A stretch of 64,000 nucleotides of DNA from Zanthoxylum bungeanum (GCA_019454045.1 SKCR01038117.1:1-64000), one strand, 5' to 3'; positions 35,137-48,657 are shown, numbered from the stretch's first letter. Program-made: numbers and translations. The notes: generated by a model from the sequence alone, not told the origin.

Positions 35137-36604
35137 TGTTGGACAGTTATGACCCATAGCGTCACTATTTGTACAGATCATGGTGTTTGTTGTACAAATT
35201 AACTATGTGACAAATGAGATTGCTCTCTTATCATTTGTGATTAGATCACCAAGATATATAAATGATAGGAGGTCCATATGATTAGTTCATGGATTGAGAT
35301 GATATGAGACAGTATCAATCCATGAAGGATTAATCATTGAATATCCCTAGTCAGAGTATTATCGAGATTGGACATCGATAATACGTAAAAGACTAGTATT
35401 ACACTTGTGCGCGTTGTGAGCGCATAACAGCATAGTTTTCATATATTTCGGTATAGGATACTCATGCAAGTGTAGTAGGAGGTTGTGTTTTACCGATGGT
35501 ACGGAAAACAGCTTCGCTCTGGATAGACCCCTTGGAATTCCATTGGTAGTATGACTATGTGTCTATGGAAGTCCGAAATCAGGGTATGTGTATTTGGTCT
35601 TAACCTGAGACTTGCACCGCTAATACGTGCGACAATCAATATACTTTGGTTTTAGGTCGTCCAGGGCTTTAACAGGTTCTGTGTACGCCTCTGCTGGGTA
35701 TATTGAGAATCGTAGTGTGTTGAGTGTGATATCAAGATGGAAGTATCACTCCAGTCATAGTGAAGATGATGGTCACGTAGGATACAGAACTGGTTCTCTT
35801 ATGTACTGCAGTCATCGGGATAAAATGACTAGGTCATGTTTATCCGATTATAGAGACTAGTTACCAGACATCCGATATGTGCTTCGTACGGGGCAGACAC
35901 AATTCCAGCCCCAGGCCTAGCACGTGACATCTGATACTGGATCGAGATACGCAATACTACGTATACTACGCCTGATATAGATCACATATTCCTGTAAGGA
36001 TATTTCTGGAGAATTGGGTAGGCATGGCGCTTTGCTAGAAGCCAACCTTGTCTTGTAAATCGGTACAAATGTAGTACTAGGTACTTACGTGTTTGGATAG
36101 TCCGACGACCGGATTTACTGCCAATATATCCGAGGATCTCATGGGTCGCTTCCCGAAGATTCACCGATGACGTATGACTCACACTTTATTAATCTGGGAT
36201 TAATTAAATGAGAGAGAAAATTAATCTGGGATTAATTACGGAGATATTTTATCTGGGATAAAATATTAATAAAAGAGAGAGAACGATTAATTTGGAATTA
36301 ATCGATAAAATAATATATTTGATATATTATACGAAATTGAATTTCGACGCGGAATTAAAATTAGATTTTAATTCGGGCGAACGAGTTAATTTAGAATTAA
36401 TTCGTTGGCGACGTGAATAGTGATTTTGCTAGGCATAATTATTTAATTACTACGCAACGGAAAATTCGTTAATTTGGAATTAGCGAACCCGAGCCCAGGA
36501 GTATTTGCGAGCGTATTCGCATTTCGAATTCGAGTGCGGCACGCAAGTCACATCAAGCGTCAAATCGCTAGTCGCATCAAGCGTCAAATCATTAGTCACT
36601 TTGA
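35137..36604 (+). repeat. E2 3' LTR, truncated
   Basis: Follows the 5' LTR closely up to TTAGTCACTTTGA, then stops and changes to Gypsy T sequence. About 560 bp are missing. The micro-palindrome ladder is at about 36185-36492. Confidence 0.9.
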
Positions 36605-36689
36605 AAATGAAATGGTGGGGTTTGGTTAGGTTTGATTGATAAGAAGAATAATAATTTGATAAGATAAAGAAAAAAAATGAGGTATTACA
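36605..36689 (-). repeat. Remnant of the Gypsy T 3' LTR
   Basis: Minus strand begins TGTAATACCTC just after the typical pre-LTR word GGTGGGTAGAT, as in Tekay/Del elements. Only ~85 bp remain before the E2 LTR. Confidence 0.7.
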
Positions 36690-36727
36690 ATCTACCCACC
36701 TTACAAAAATTTCGTCCTCGAAATTTC

Positions 36728-38040
36728 TCAATCCTCAAACAGCTCTGGGTATTTCTCCCCAATATCCTGTTCCACTTCCCAAGTCGCATCCTGAATGTGA
36801 TGATTCAACCACATGACCTTCACAAGAAGAATACGTCTGGATCTGAACTCTTGAACATTTTAATGTACGATCTACACAAGCTTTCCTTATAAGTCTAGTT
36901 CTCGCTCAGCTTCATCAGTTGACTCTCTAAAATGTGAGAAGGGTTTGGTACATACTTCTTTGGTACAAATATATGAAACACTTTATGAATCCTTTTAAAA
37001 TCCAGTGGCATTGCCAAACGATATGCCACTCTGCCCACCTTTTCTAAAATCTCAAAAGGACTAATACAGCGCGGCGAAAACTTTCTCTTGCAACCAAATC
37101 TCAATACTCTCTCCAAATAAGAAATTTTCAAGAATACTTTATCTATAACTTGGAACTCCAGGTCATACCCCCTTCTGTTGAAAAAACTCTTTCGTCGACT
37201 CTGGTTATCTAACAGTCTCGCTCGGTTCAATCTGATCCTCTCAGTTGTCATATCCACCAAGTCTGAGCCATGAATCTGTCTATCTCCAATCTCACCCCAA
37301 CAAACAGAAGTCCTACATCTCCTCTCACGCAAAGCCTTAAATTGAGTCATGCTGATACTAGTTAAAAAGTTATGGTTGTAGGCGAACTCGATCAAATGCA
37401 AAGGTTCATCCCAACTCCCAATGAATGTCAAAACACACGATCTCAGCAAATCTTCTAACGTCTGAATAGTTTTCTCTGACTGGCCATCGGTATGAGGGTG
37501 GATTGAGGTGCTCGTAGAAATATTTGATCCTATAGTCTTCTAAAAATTTTACCGAAATGAGAAGTAAATTTGACATCTCTATCTGATACAATCAATAAGG
37601 GTACACCATGTAATCGTACAATCTGCGCCTCAAATAATTTTGCTAGTCTCCCTGGTCCCTATATAACTCGAATCGCTAGAAAATGAGCAGATCTAGACAA
37701 TCGATCCACTACTATCCAAATTGCATCATAACCCTACTGTGTCCTCGGCAGCCCTACTTCAAAATCCATCGCGATATTTTCCCATGGCCACTCAGGTATA
37801 GGTAAAGGCTGAAGTAATCCGGCTGAATGTTGATGTTCTAATTTAACCTGCTGACAAACCAAACAGCGAGATATAAACTCTGAAATCTCTCTCCATTCCC
37901 AGCCACCAAAGTCTTCCTTAGATTTTGATACATCTTGGTGCTCCCAAAATGCGTATAATAAGGAATATCATGAGCCTCATCCAAGATCTCATACTTGACC
38001 ATCCCAGTAGGTGGTATCACAACTCTATCACCAAATAGTT
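36728..38040 (-). pseudogene. Gypsy T integrase with chromodomain
   Basis: Minus strand, from about 38040 to the stop at 36728. Visible in order are the zinc-finger-side region (DEAHDIPYYTHFGSTKMYQ), the core with TDGQSEKTIQTLED near 37480, the GPF/Y-type module (SPFEILEKVGRVAYRL near 37050), the VPNPSHIL segment and a chromodomain end (DATWEVEQDIGEKYPELF near 36740-36800). Frameshifts and stops break it. Chromodomain integrases are known to target heterochromatin. Confidence 0.83.
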
Positions 38041-38418
38041 ATACATCCTCTGAACTCCATCAGAAAGTAGTAGTCTCATTCCTTACAATTTATGCTCTCC
38101 ATTTTTTTTACATGAGCCACAACTTACAAACCAACTATCTCATCTCCTAACAAAAAGGCTCCACCTAGGGTCCTGCACAGACAATAGCTGTAAAGAGCTT
38201 TTAGCAATTTACGTAAAATCCACCACCTTAAGTTTCATACTACTGAAAAAAGGATTTGTAGGTCCCTCATATTTTGCTTTACATCTTATCGCCGCGACAA
38301 TTATTATCCTTTCCAATTATGCATGGATACTGTGAAAGTGTATTTTCATGAAGAAATTATTGGTATCTCTCCTATAAGGAGATGTATAAGTTCTTAGTGA
38401 GTACTCAAAACTTCTTTC
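38041..38418. other. Junction between Gypsy T pol and a foreign ORF
   Basis: No clear protein similarity on the minus strand, where Gypsy RNase H would be expected. A short plus-strand frame overlaps the start of the next ORF. The exact boundary of the foreign segment cannot be placed. Confidence 0.4.
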
Positions 38419-39414
38419 ATGGCATCCTCCTCTGCCAATCCTAACCCATGTTCAAAGTCTGCCAGAGCTAAGATGATATAGCAAAATCTTTGTAAATGGC
38501 CAGTCACTGATCGAGCAGTTATAGACTCTAAATATGTTCGAGACCTTTGGAGAGATATCTATGATTGTCTCAATGAAGCTCCATCCACTCTTTTGCCTAA
38601 AGAGATTGCAATGAATATCGTGGCAAGAGTTCCTACAAACTTCATTAGATGGTGTTTCATTCTTAGAACCATTTGGAATGGAAAAAAAGATGGTTTAATC
38701 TAATATAAAAATAATTCTACGATTGTTCACTGTGGATATCACAGTTTTCATCAACAGTCACAATTTCTTCAATCATTGCCAGTGGAGTCTCGGCACCTTG
38801 TTTGAGCTCGTTTCCTAAGTGGATTTATTCTTGGACCAAGTCCAATCCATCCCAACTATCCTAGTATCTCAGAAGCCAGCCTAAGTGAGCTTCCTCCCTT
38901 CATCAGTAATATTTTGTATCGATGGTATAAACGCCACAAAATCATTACTGTTTGGATCAAAACCATTACTCCAGAGTGGTTAGATGACTATTCGCTCGTT
39001 TACCACCCAATTCATCTAATAAGAATCATACCATCACGTCAACTCATTGATTGGAAACTCATTAGTTGGCCATCTAGACCGAAGCTTAGAGTTTACTATG
39101 AATACGATGATATTTTCCAAGAAGATATTACTTTTCGTCATTCCTGTGATCTTAGAGCTCTCTCCGCAGACTCAATCCGTCGAAGTCTAGAAAGCAATAC
39201 CAATGATAGAGCTTGACAACTCTTCACTACTATCGAAGAGTCATCTATAAGTATCGTCCAGGGCTACAATAAAATCAAGTTTCCTGAAAGTCTCGAAATC
39301 AAAATCATCGATGGTCTCATTCCGATGTCTCTACGTACGAAAAGTCAATGGGAAGATCATCAATTTGAAGATGATCATGTCCTTGCAACGCAACCAAGTT
39401 GTTATATTCCATAA
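38419..39414 (+). pseudogene. Unidentified ORF, 332 codons with four stops, antisense in Gypsy T
   Basis: From ATG 38419 (MASSSANPNP) a single frame runs to TAA at 39412, interrupted by stops at 38479, 38701, 38803 and 39214 but with no frameshift. The composition looks protein-like: tryptophan- and tyrosine-rich patches, a YRWYKRH segment, an acidic YEYDD patch and a serine-rich tail. I do not recognise the family. It lies opposite to the surrounding Gypsy T gag and integrase, where protease and RT should be. It could be a captured host gene, an ORF of another retroelement or an endogenous pararetrovirus-like piece. Confidence 0.6.
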
Positions 39415-39544
39415 TGTGATCTTAACTGTTACATTTTATTATTTTGTTGACATTATTGCATTTTTTTTGCTTATACAAGAGTGTCAGCAAGGTCTTTTTT
39501 CTCCTTTCTCGAACACCAAAGTTCTAATATCTTCGACCTACTAA

Positions 39545-39870
39545 CGCATGACGATGTTATAACTATGACATGAGGTATATATCAAGTACAACCATAGAAA
39601 TCACATCAGATGCAGCTACATGAATATCGATGTGGGCAACTGTCAAAACTACTGGAGGTAAAAGTCTAGAACCATCGTTATCTTCAACAATCGGCGGAAT
39701 ACCAAATAAAGCTATATCAAATTCAAGATCTATCGACTAAGTGTGAGGTCTCTCTGTACTATATCTCGATATTCTCATGCATCGACAAACTATCCCTCTC
39801 CCACGTTGAGTACCAGTATCACGGCCACGGCCAGATATTTTCCTACGGACACAAAACTACCATTTTAATA
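39545..39870 (-). pseudogene. Gypsy T gag N-terminus
   Basis: Minus frame with a basic RG-rich start (RKISGRGRDTGTQRGRG near 39780-39850), common at chromovirus gag N-termini, then an acidic stretch. It is stopped and truncated. It lies within about 60 bp of the PBS-like site. Confidence 0.5.
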
Positions 39871-39927
39871 CCCTCATCTAATGCAATGTGTCTATACAAC
39901 TTAAACCCTAAGCTTCGATACCAAATC

Positions 39928-40286
39928 TGTCACGACCCCCTCCATAGAGTGGGCCCAACCCTAGAAAGAGGTTCGCAGACTTCTTTAGCTCGAGCATTCT
40001 ATATGTCAATCCAACCAAACAATGTGCACAAAATTACATCATTTACAAATACATGAATTATACACCAATTATATGGTTTACAACAGCAGTCTTAAAAATA
40101 TGCAAATGATGACTCAAATGTCTGGACCAACCCGAAAAATAACTGTGGCATGTGGATCCAATTCTGGTACTGCTTCTGCTGTGCTCGCGAACTACCTGGA
40201 ATATTTGGGGGAAAAGGGGGAGTGAGCTTAAAAAGCTCAGCAAGTAATGCACTCATACTCTCAACATGACCTCACCAACAAAATAG

Positions 40287-40338
<52 letters not shown>

Positions 40339-40880
40339 ATATAATACATGAAAATAAAATATACTATAATAACAACTCAAGCAAACATCCCACAACAACA
40401 CAACCATCAATCAAACATGGTTGCTAATCCGTGTCCAGTATAACAGTGGATTGAAACCAATGGGGGAGTCCTCGCATATCCCCAAGGTTTCCAACCATAA
40501 CAAACTCAAAAATATGTGTGGGTGAGTTAAAACCAATGAGGGAGTCCCTCTCATACCCCCAAGGTTTTTCACCATATAATCTCTCAAAATATCTCATCTC
40601 ATCTCATCTCAAATCCGACCACAACTATACAAAATCCGGCAGCACAATACAACAACATGTATCATCCAATACAATCACATCTCACATCCAATCCATCAAT
40701 CTCATCTCAACAATCATGAATTCATTTTTATCATGCTTTCAATTAATCAATATTTATATCTCCACAATATATATATATATATAAAATTATAATTATACAA
40801 TATATTTTTATATGGACTTTCACAACAACCATCAATCAACAAACAATTATGTTAAGGGAATCATCGTGCAGTGTACTTAC
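39928..40880 (-). repeat. Gypsy T 5' LTR, proximal part
   Basis: Plus strand starts TGTCACGACC, preceded by the reverse PBS-like GCTTCGATACCAAAT. It contains an (AT)n microsatellite at 40288-40333. Interrupted at 40880 by E3 and resumed at 50048. Confidence 0.75.
40288..40333. repeat. (AT)n microsatellite
   Basis: About 23 AT dinucleotides followed by ATAATATAAT variants. Confidence 0.95.
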
Positions 40881-42905
40881 TGTTGGAGATTCTAAGCATC
40901 CCAAGATCAATAATCAAGCATGAACATGTGTGAATACATTCGAGGACGTCGAGGGAATACTTACATCGAGCGGTTGAGCGACGCGGGAGGCAAAAAAACT
41001 TCATATTCTACCCTGGGATTGCTCGGCAGTGAGCTGAATTCCCTCACTGGTTTCGGCCTTCATCAACAAGAAAACAACCTCCAAGCTTCGTCATTTGATT
41101 CCCGGCTCATGGGTGGTATTCCCTATCACATTCGCATGATCCCGGAGTGTGCTAGAACTCTTGATTTTGCCACAAAATCGCACTTGCTTCCCTTCTAATT
41201 TCGGTTCTGCCCAGCAGAAAATAAAACCAAAAAATGCCTAAGAGGGGCGTGAGAGAGATGAAGAATTTTGGAGAAGAGAGAGATAAAATGTGTTAATTAA
41301 TTTTGGTATTTGATTTCTAAAACATATACCAAAATTTTGGCTTTGAAAAGTCAAACAATCAAAGCCATTAATGCGCACAACAACCACATCAATCAATCAA
41401 TCCAATCAATTGTTACATCACTCAAAGTGACATGATTTGACGCTTGATGTGACGCTAGATGCGACTAGCGATTTGACGCTTGATTTGACTTACGTGACGC
41501 ACTCGAACTCGAAATACGAATGCGCTCGCAAATAATCTCGGGCTCGGGTTCGATAATTCCAAATTAACAAATTTTCCGTTGCGACGCAATTAAATGATTA
41601 CGCCTAGCAAAGTCACTATTCACGTCGCTAACGAATTAATTCTAAATTAATTCGTTCGCCCGAATTAAAATCTAATTTTAATTCCGCGTCGAAATCCAAT
41701 TTCATATAATATATCTAATATATTAATTAATCGATAAATTCCAAATTAATCGTTTGCTCTCTTTAATTGATATTTTATCCCAGATAAAATATCTCCGCAA
41801 TTAATCCCATATTAATTTTCTCTCTCATCTAATTAATCCCAGATTAATTAAAAGTGCGAGTCATACGTCATCGGTGAATCTTCGGGAAGCGACCCATGAG
41901 ATCCTCGGATATGTTGGCAGTAAATTCGGTCGTCGGACTATCCGAACATGTAAGTACCTTGTACTACGTTTATACCGAATTACAAGACAAGGTTGGCTTC
42001 TAGCAAAGCACCATGCCTACCCAATTCTCCAGAAATATCCTTACAGGAATAAATAATCTATATCAGGCGTAGTATACGTAGTATTGCGTATTTCTGTCCA
42101 GTATCGGATGATCACATGCAAGGCCTGGGGCTGGTACAATGTCTGCCCCGTACGAAGCATATATCGGATGACAATCAACTAGTCTCTTTAATATCGGATA
42201 ATCATGACCAAGTCATATTATCCCGACGGTTGCAACCCTTTTAGAGAACCAGTTCTGTATCCCTGCGCGATCATCATCTCCATATGACTGGAGTGACACT
42301 TCCCTCTTGACATCACACCCAACACACTACGATTCTCAATATACCCAGCATTGGTGTACACAGAACCTGTTAAAGCCCTGGACGACCGCAACCAAAGTAT
42401 ATTGATTGTCGCAAGTATTAGCGGTGCAAGTCTCAGGTTAAGACCAAATACACTTACCCTGATTTCGGACTTCCATAGACACATAGTCATACTACCAATG
42501 GAATTCCGAGGGGGTCTATCCAGAGTGAAGCTATTTCCCGTACCATCGGTGAAACACAACCTCCTATTACACTTGCATGATTATCCTATACCCAAATATA
42601 TGAGAACTATACCGTTGTGCCCTCACAACGCGCACAAGTGTAATACTAGTCTTTTACGTATTTATCGATGCCCAATCTCGATAATGCTCTGACTAGGGAT
42701 ATTTAATGATTTATCCTTCGTGGATTGATACTGTCTCATATCATTCTCAATCCAGGAACAAATAACAGGGACCTCCTATCATTTATATATTAGGTGATCT
42801 AATCACAAATGATAAGAGTACAATCTCCTTTGTCACATAGTTAATTTGTACAACAACACCATGATATGTACAAATAGTGACGCTATGGGTCATAATTGTC
42901 CAACA
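40881..42905 (-). repeat. E3 3' LTR (2025 bp)
   Basis: Plus-strand ends TGTTGGAGATTC and TGTCCAACA. Contains the full micro-palindrome ladder (about 41545-41850). Adjoins the reverse polypurine tract ATCTCCCACTT at 42906. Confidence 0.93.
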
Positions 42906-44130
42906 ATCTCCCACTTGGCCTATAGCCATTCACTCGAGTGTCTTACACCCGAACTATGTACGGTTGGCTCAAATTGCTGAGGAAATGCTTTCGTCAGCGG
43001 ATTTTCATGATTATCATCTGATGCGATTTATACGATCATCACATCGCCACGATGTATGATCCGAACGAATCAGATGAATATTCGAGGTATGTATCTGGAT
43101 CGTTGATGAGACCATTAATTCTTTAGCCTATGCTGACGCCTAGCTCAGCTACTAACAGAATTATATCTAATCTAATTAGATTTATATCGACCCAGAAGGC
43201 TTCTATTGCCGCCTCAGCTGCAGCAATAACCCGCATTTGTTGTTTAAACGGTAACAATATCTTGCTTGGAAGATTTCCAGCTCACTATACCGTTATTCAA
43301 ACTGTATAGTACCGTTTGCGACTTTTAGTCGTCTTTATCGGTTTAGGAAACTTGCAGTAGTGATCTCAGTCACTTCAAGTTCTCATTCTCCATAGTTTAA
43401 GACATCATCCTTAGTTCTCTAAGACACTAAGTATGTTCTTAACTTCAATCCAGTGACTATCACTAGGATTGGCCTGTTTGTGACTCCATATGCTCAAAGC
43501 GTATGAGACACCAAGTCGCGTACATTTTTCAATGTACGAGTTCTCAGAGAGTTTTCTGAAAGCCAAGCTTTCACCGATAGTTTTTATGGGAATATCATTT
43601 CCAAGAAATGATATATATCATATTATATACGACAGCCACTGACAGTGCGCTCCCACTAACCTCCTTATATACACAAGAATCATTTCGTTTTGAATTAAAT
43701 CATAAACCATTATGATTGCATCAAAACGATAATTCCTAGAACTTATGCTTGCTTCAATCCAAACATGGATCGAATAACCTGCAAACCTTGTTTGCTATTT
43801 ATGGTACGACAAAATCGACAAGATGTTGTAAACATCCTCCATAAGGTTTCCTTTTCAGGAAAATGATTTTCCCGTTAAGCTGACATATTTCATAAATGAA
43901 ACACGTAGCTTTAGCAAGCATTATCCAAATGGATTTACCGTCGCAACAGGTAAAAGGTTGAATTGTAATCAACACAATGTTGATAACAATACATTTTCGC
44001 TAAAAGCCTAGCTTTATACGTTGGTATGTTGCCATCCATGTATGTCTTCCTTGAAGACTTATAAAGTACCAATAGGCACAATGCCTTGTGGTACATCAAC
44101 TAGTATCCAAACTTGTTGATATACATGGAA
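42906..44130 (-). pseudogene. E3 RNase H and RT remnant
   Basis: Minus strand. It retains more RNase H sequence than E2 but has many indels. The shared 4-bp RT deletion lies near 43824-43840 (reverse GATGTTTACAACATC). A full YVDD box is not readable near 43620. Confidence 0.78.
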
Positions 44131-44199
44131 TCTATTTCGGACTCATGACACTTTGTCATAATAGGGAGTCGATACCTTGTATCACTTCCTCATATGTAG

Positions 44200-45480
44200 T
44201 CAGTTGGTATACCTCAATAAGATTGACATCTTTTCGAGGTGAGATCAGAAACCCATACCCCAGGTTGTTTTCTGACTCTCTCTGACATACGCGGTTCTTG
44301 TGTATTCGAAGATTAATGGAATAGTTTCATCCTTGATGAACTATTTATGTTCCATTAAGATTTGGTGCCTTGGAATAGTATTACTCCGATTTTCATCGAG
44401 TTTTACTATCCTCCCACTTACCACTGCATATCGGTATTCCTCTTAGAAAGACCGCATGGTGAGCAACAATCTAATTGTTCTCTTATGAGTTGTATAAGTA
44501 CTATACTTATGTATCCCTAGGATAACCTACATTTGACACTTCTCCAATTTGGGTTTTAGTTTGGTATCATCCAAACGTATGCCTAGCATTCCCAAATTAT
44601 CAGGAATGAGAAACCCGGTTTCTTTCCCGTTCATATCTAATATGAAATCTGTCAAACAGATTTTATGGAACCTTATTCTAAATAAGTTTGCACTGTTTAT
44701 GCTTATTCGTTGAAGGAAATGGTAACTCATAGCGACTCATGATTAACCTTATCATGTCCAAAAAATTCGGTTACTCAGTTCGGACACACCGTCACTTTGA
44801 CGTGTTCCGGGAGGAGTCCTATTTGAAAGAATACTATACTCTTTCAAGTATATTAGAAACTTACTACTTAAGTATTTTCCATTACGGTCTTACCGTGACG
44901 GTTTTATACTAAAGCCGATCTATTTGTCTATTTCATTTCGAACTTATAAAAGTTTTCGATTTGTGTTTCAAAAGAAACACGTAACCATAACGCGATGCCA
45001 CATCCGTAAAGGTCACGAAATATTCATATCCACCTCTAGCCTAGCTAGATATGGGCCCACTTGCTTCACTATGAACTAGGGCTAACAGATTGGTGGCATT
45101 TACACTTTTACCAATTAAATAGTGTTATAGGCACATTGCCCAATAAACTAGATTCGTAGACTTTATTTGAATAAAATCAAAACAGTCCTAGTATCCACTC
45201 TTCAAAAGTGTGGATATACAATTCTTGTTTAATTGTGTCCCAGACAACAATGCCACAATTAGTCTCTTCTGATCAAATCAGTTTGAGCTATTTGTTTGTC
45301 ATGTTATATATTTGAGATTTATTTATATTCAAAATATAAATTATGTTATTCACATCTATTGTGTTTATCTCAATATAAAGGTTCACCCGCAGCGGGTTAA
45401 ACACTGATATAGAGATAATGTATCTAGTCAAACTAGTTCATTATAACAGTTTCCTAATTTAAGTACACACCCGAAGGTAG
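44200..45480 (-). pseudogene. E3 integrase remnant
   Basis: Minus strand, aligned by eye with the E1 and E4 integrase: C-terminal part near 44400-44730, core near 44760-45110, zinc-finger side near 45120-45300. Frequent small deletions leave no open frame beyond about 67 codons. Confidence 0.75.
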
Positions 45481-46330
45481 TTCCTAAAATTAGGTATCTA
45501 CGGTTAAAACAGCGACTTTCGTCCCGTTTCCAATTCGCAGATTATCTCAATTGAAGTCAGTATCCTGTTCAAAACAGATTCTGAACATCAATATATATAT
45601 ATATATATCACACTAAGTATCTAAAATCCAATTTTAATACTAGTAGTGAATATTTTTATGACAAATATATTTGAAGTCAGAGCCTTGCTCGTCTTTAATT
45701 CCTTCATGTCTACTTTGTCCAAACGGCAGTCACGCTTCCGCGATCCCGTTTGCCACAATTCAGGCAGACATTTTGGGATATGTCATTTATCTTCCTAGAA
45801 GATATAATGATTTTGCCTTTGCCCTTTTTCACATTCCAGAAGCCTTTGGCCAAGCCTCGGGTTCTAGAATATCGAAGTAAGGGCGCCTTGCGCTACTTGC
45901 CCAATTGCAAACTTTGACTTTATCTCCTTGAGAATAGTCATTAACTCTCTCCAAGAGTTATTATTGCAATTTAGTACTTCTAAAACCTAAGGATAGATTT
46001 ATGAAGATCCTTCAATTTCGTTATCATACTTTAAGGATCTAATCCTTAGTTATGATTCAGAAATTAAGAGTCTACTACGACAAGCTTAATGGATTAAGCA
46101 CTAAAGTTATCATCACATAATTTTCAAAGATTATGCTTTACTATTTGCTTAACTCTGAGCTTAGGCCTAATATGTTATTTTATCAAATAAATTAACTTAT
46201 TAGTTTCCAGGACCATCCTGAAGTTTTATTCCAAATTTTGAAAATTAAACCATTTAAATACATTTTCCCTAGGATTATGTTTTAAATGTCAATCTTTCAA
46301 TTTTTATCTTGATTTTAATAGTCCAACTAT
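45480..46330 (-). pseudogene. E3 protease and gag remnant
   Basis: Minus strand. The degraded zinc-knuckle region lies near 45730-45770, the lysine-rich part is shortened, and the gag gap shared with E2 is at about 45957-45966 (between AACTCTT and TTGCAAT in minus order). An (AT)n run at 45590-45608 interrupts the protease region. Confidence 0.72.
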
Positions 46331-48643
46331 TTAATCAACGATTTCGGTACTATCTATTATAATGATTACAATAGTCCAACTATTTAATCAACTATAATTT
46401 AATAGATTAAATCACTTATATTGATTACTATAATCCAATTATAAAATCAACTATAAATGAATAGTTTGAATATAGTCCAACTATTTATTAAAACAACAAT
46501 TAAATATTAGTCCAACTAACATTTAATTTATAATGACGAATGATATTTGTTTGAGCGCGTATGGCAAGTAATTAAAAGAATATTGCAAATTTAATTCTTG
46601 CCTCCCACTATTTTTCGGCGAGCCTCTAACCCTCTGTCGAGTACTCGGGAAACCGTGTTTCCTAGTGGGCTAGGATCCCGTTAAATATCACACAATCTTG
46701 ACTTTGGCCAACAAATTGTATGATAATTAACTAGGTAGATCTCTAAAATCAATTGGATCCAATCCAATTCCTAGATCCGGTAGGGGGACATCCAAGTCCG
46801 AAACATATATCTTATATATGCCAATACATCCAAAGTATTACCTAACCTTTTTCCTCTGAATCAACTAAGCCTTGGCTTTGGCACAACAAACTTAGTGATC
46901 CCAGTTAAGCGCGACCCATTGACCATGGAAAGCTTCGTAATCAATGTCGATGGACAAGAAGTGGTCTTGACTTTGGCCAACAAACCACAACTTGGACAAG
47001 ACACTGATATGGAACAAAGCCTTCGTGATTCAAACACATCCTTGATGGACAAAGGCCTTGACTTTGGCCAACAAACCAATGCCGTCTTAGATCTTGAGTG
47101 AGAATCACTCAATGGAAGGAAAGACGCTTAATATTTTCGGAGGGTTTTTCGTGTGCAAATTGGCAACCAATTTATTATCTTTATTAAGGTCTCATCATCA
47201 TACACCCTTAAACATGCATTCTAAACACATAATAAAGGGCGTATAAATAAATAATAATGATATGCGGATGAATACTTTACACATTGATCCTAGATCAAAT
47301 CTCTCCCTTTCTCTCTCTCCCTCTAGCTAGCACAGTATTACTTCTACCCGTTACACTACACTTCTAAAGAAACCTCATTTACATTGAGGGAAATAGGTGA
47401 GAAGAGAATACAAAGAATAAGGAGGTGATAAGGCTCGACACGACACGCAGGTCCAATTAATAAATTCCAATTTATTACAACAATTTCTAAAATTGCCCCA
47501 CCCATCTAATATCCATCTGATATACATTTTCATGCATCGCAACCATGTATTCACACAAGCATGTTATCAATCAATCTAATCAAATTAATTAATCTGATAA
47601 TTAGTGATCATCCAATGTTCAAACAACGATTTGATTTTGCTCGAGTCAAACTCGTTTTGCGAATAAGTACTTAAAGTACGAATTCTTGAATTAAATTAAA
47701 CTACAACATGAAATCCAATTTAATATGTATTTAATTCTAATCCGCTATTTAATTCCAAATTAAATACTACACTTTATTAACGAACCTTTACGACATAAAT
47801 TCCAAATTTAATCGTTACGGGTCTCAAAGCCCGATTAACGTCCAACGTCAATTTAATTAACGTCCAATGGGCTTTTAATTAATTTCTTAAGGCGTTGACT
47901 TTTGGTCAACTCGGGTCAAACCGAATAACCAAAATCCAATCCGGGAGTTACCCCATAAGCCTAGAAATCAATCTTGGCCCATTAGGCCCAATTAAACTTT
48001 AAAGGTCCATTAAGTCGCATTTGGGCTTTATGGAGGCGGTTTTGGGCCCAATTGGATCCAATCCATTTGGCCTAAACCTAACTTGGTACAACCAAGTCCA
48101 ATAAGCCCAATACAACACAACAAGCCCAAATCCAATTTAAGGCCCAAATAATTAAATTCCAAAAATCCAATTTTCCAATTTAATTACAGTAAAGTGTATG
48201 ACATAATTAATTACATAAATCAACATTTCCAAATCATCAATTGACACAACTAATCATGCTCTTTTAAACAAAACATGTCCAACACATTTCATCAAAAAAT
48301 CAAACCCAATTCATGCTATTACATTCTCGGTAATTTGGGGATTTTACGTCCGATTCAGTTTAAATCCAATTAATTCCACAATCGACATTAAATCATATTC
48401 CCGAATGATTTCCAACACATCCAATGATCAAAAATCAAAAATCCCAAGACAACATAGGGCTCAACCTATTCGGCCAACACACAATTTGGGGAAAAATGAT
48501 CGAATCAAATTTTCATGAAATTGATCCAATCAATCTTCAATTCAACATCAATTAAGCATACAAAATCATCAAATTTCATTTAAACATGCTCAAAATCAAT
48601 TTGCCAAATTTTAACCCTAAATTTTTTTCATGCTTTTAACCAT
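46331..48643 (-). other. E3 5' leader
   Basis: Non-coding. Three reverse copies of the leader motif lie at 46697-46715, 46966-46984 and 47057-47075. The ~550-bp block duplicated in E2 appears once (about 47850-48440). Palindromes with a 3-nt centre recur near 47750-47810. Confidence 0.8.
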
Positions 48644-48656
48644 GCTCTTGATACCA
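48644..48656 (-). other. E3 primer binding site (altered)
   Basis: Minus strand TGGTATCAAGAGC, one base longer than the family TGGTATCAGAGC, beside the 5' LTR. Confidence 0.85.
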
Positions 48657-48657
48657 T

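Larger units (their letters stand above)
18757..36604 (+). mobile_element. Copia element E2 (plus), with two nested insertions
   Basis: Has a 5' LTR, PBS, long leader, decayed gag-pol, polypurine tract and a truncated 3' LTR. Its internal region is 14.3 kb because element N (24787-30845) and element X (31282-33334) sit inside pol. It shares with E3 a ~197-bp deletion in gag and a 4-bp deletion in RT. The two LTRs appear roughly 96% identical where I compared them. The 3' LTR ends abruptly at 36604 against Gypsy T, so no target duplication can be tested. Confidence 0.9.

Noticed and set aside
39899..39912. Telomere-like TTAAACCCTAA
   Set aside because: Only a single unit; no tandem telomeric repeat.
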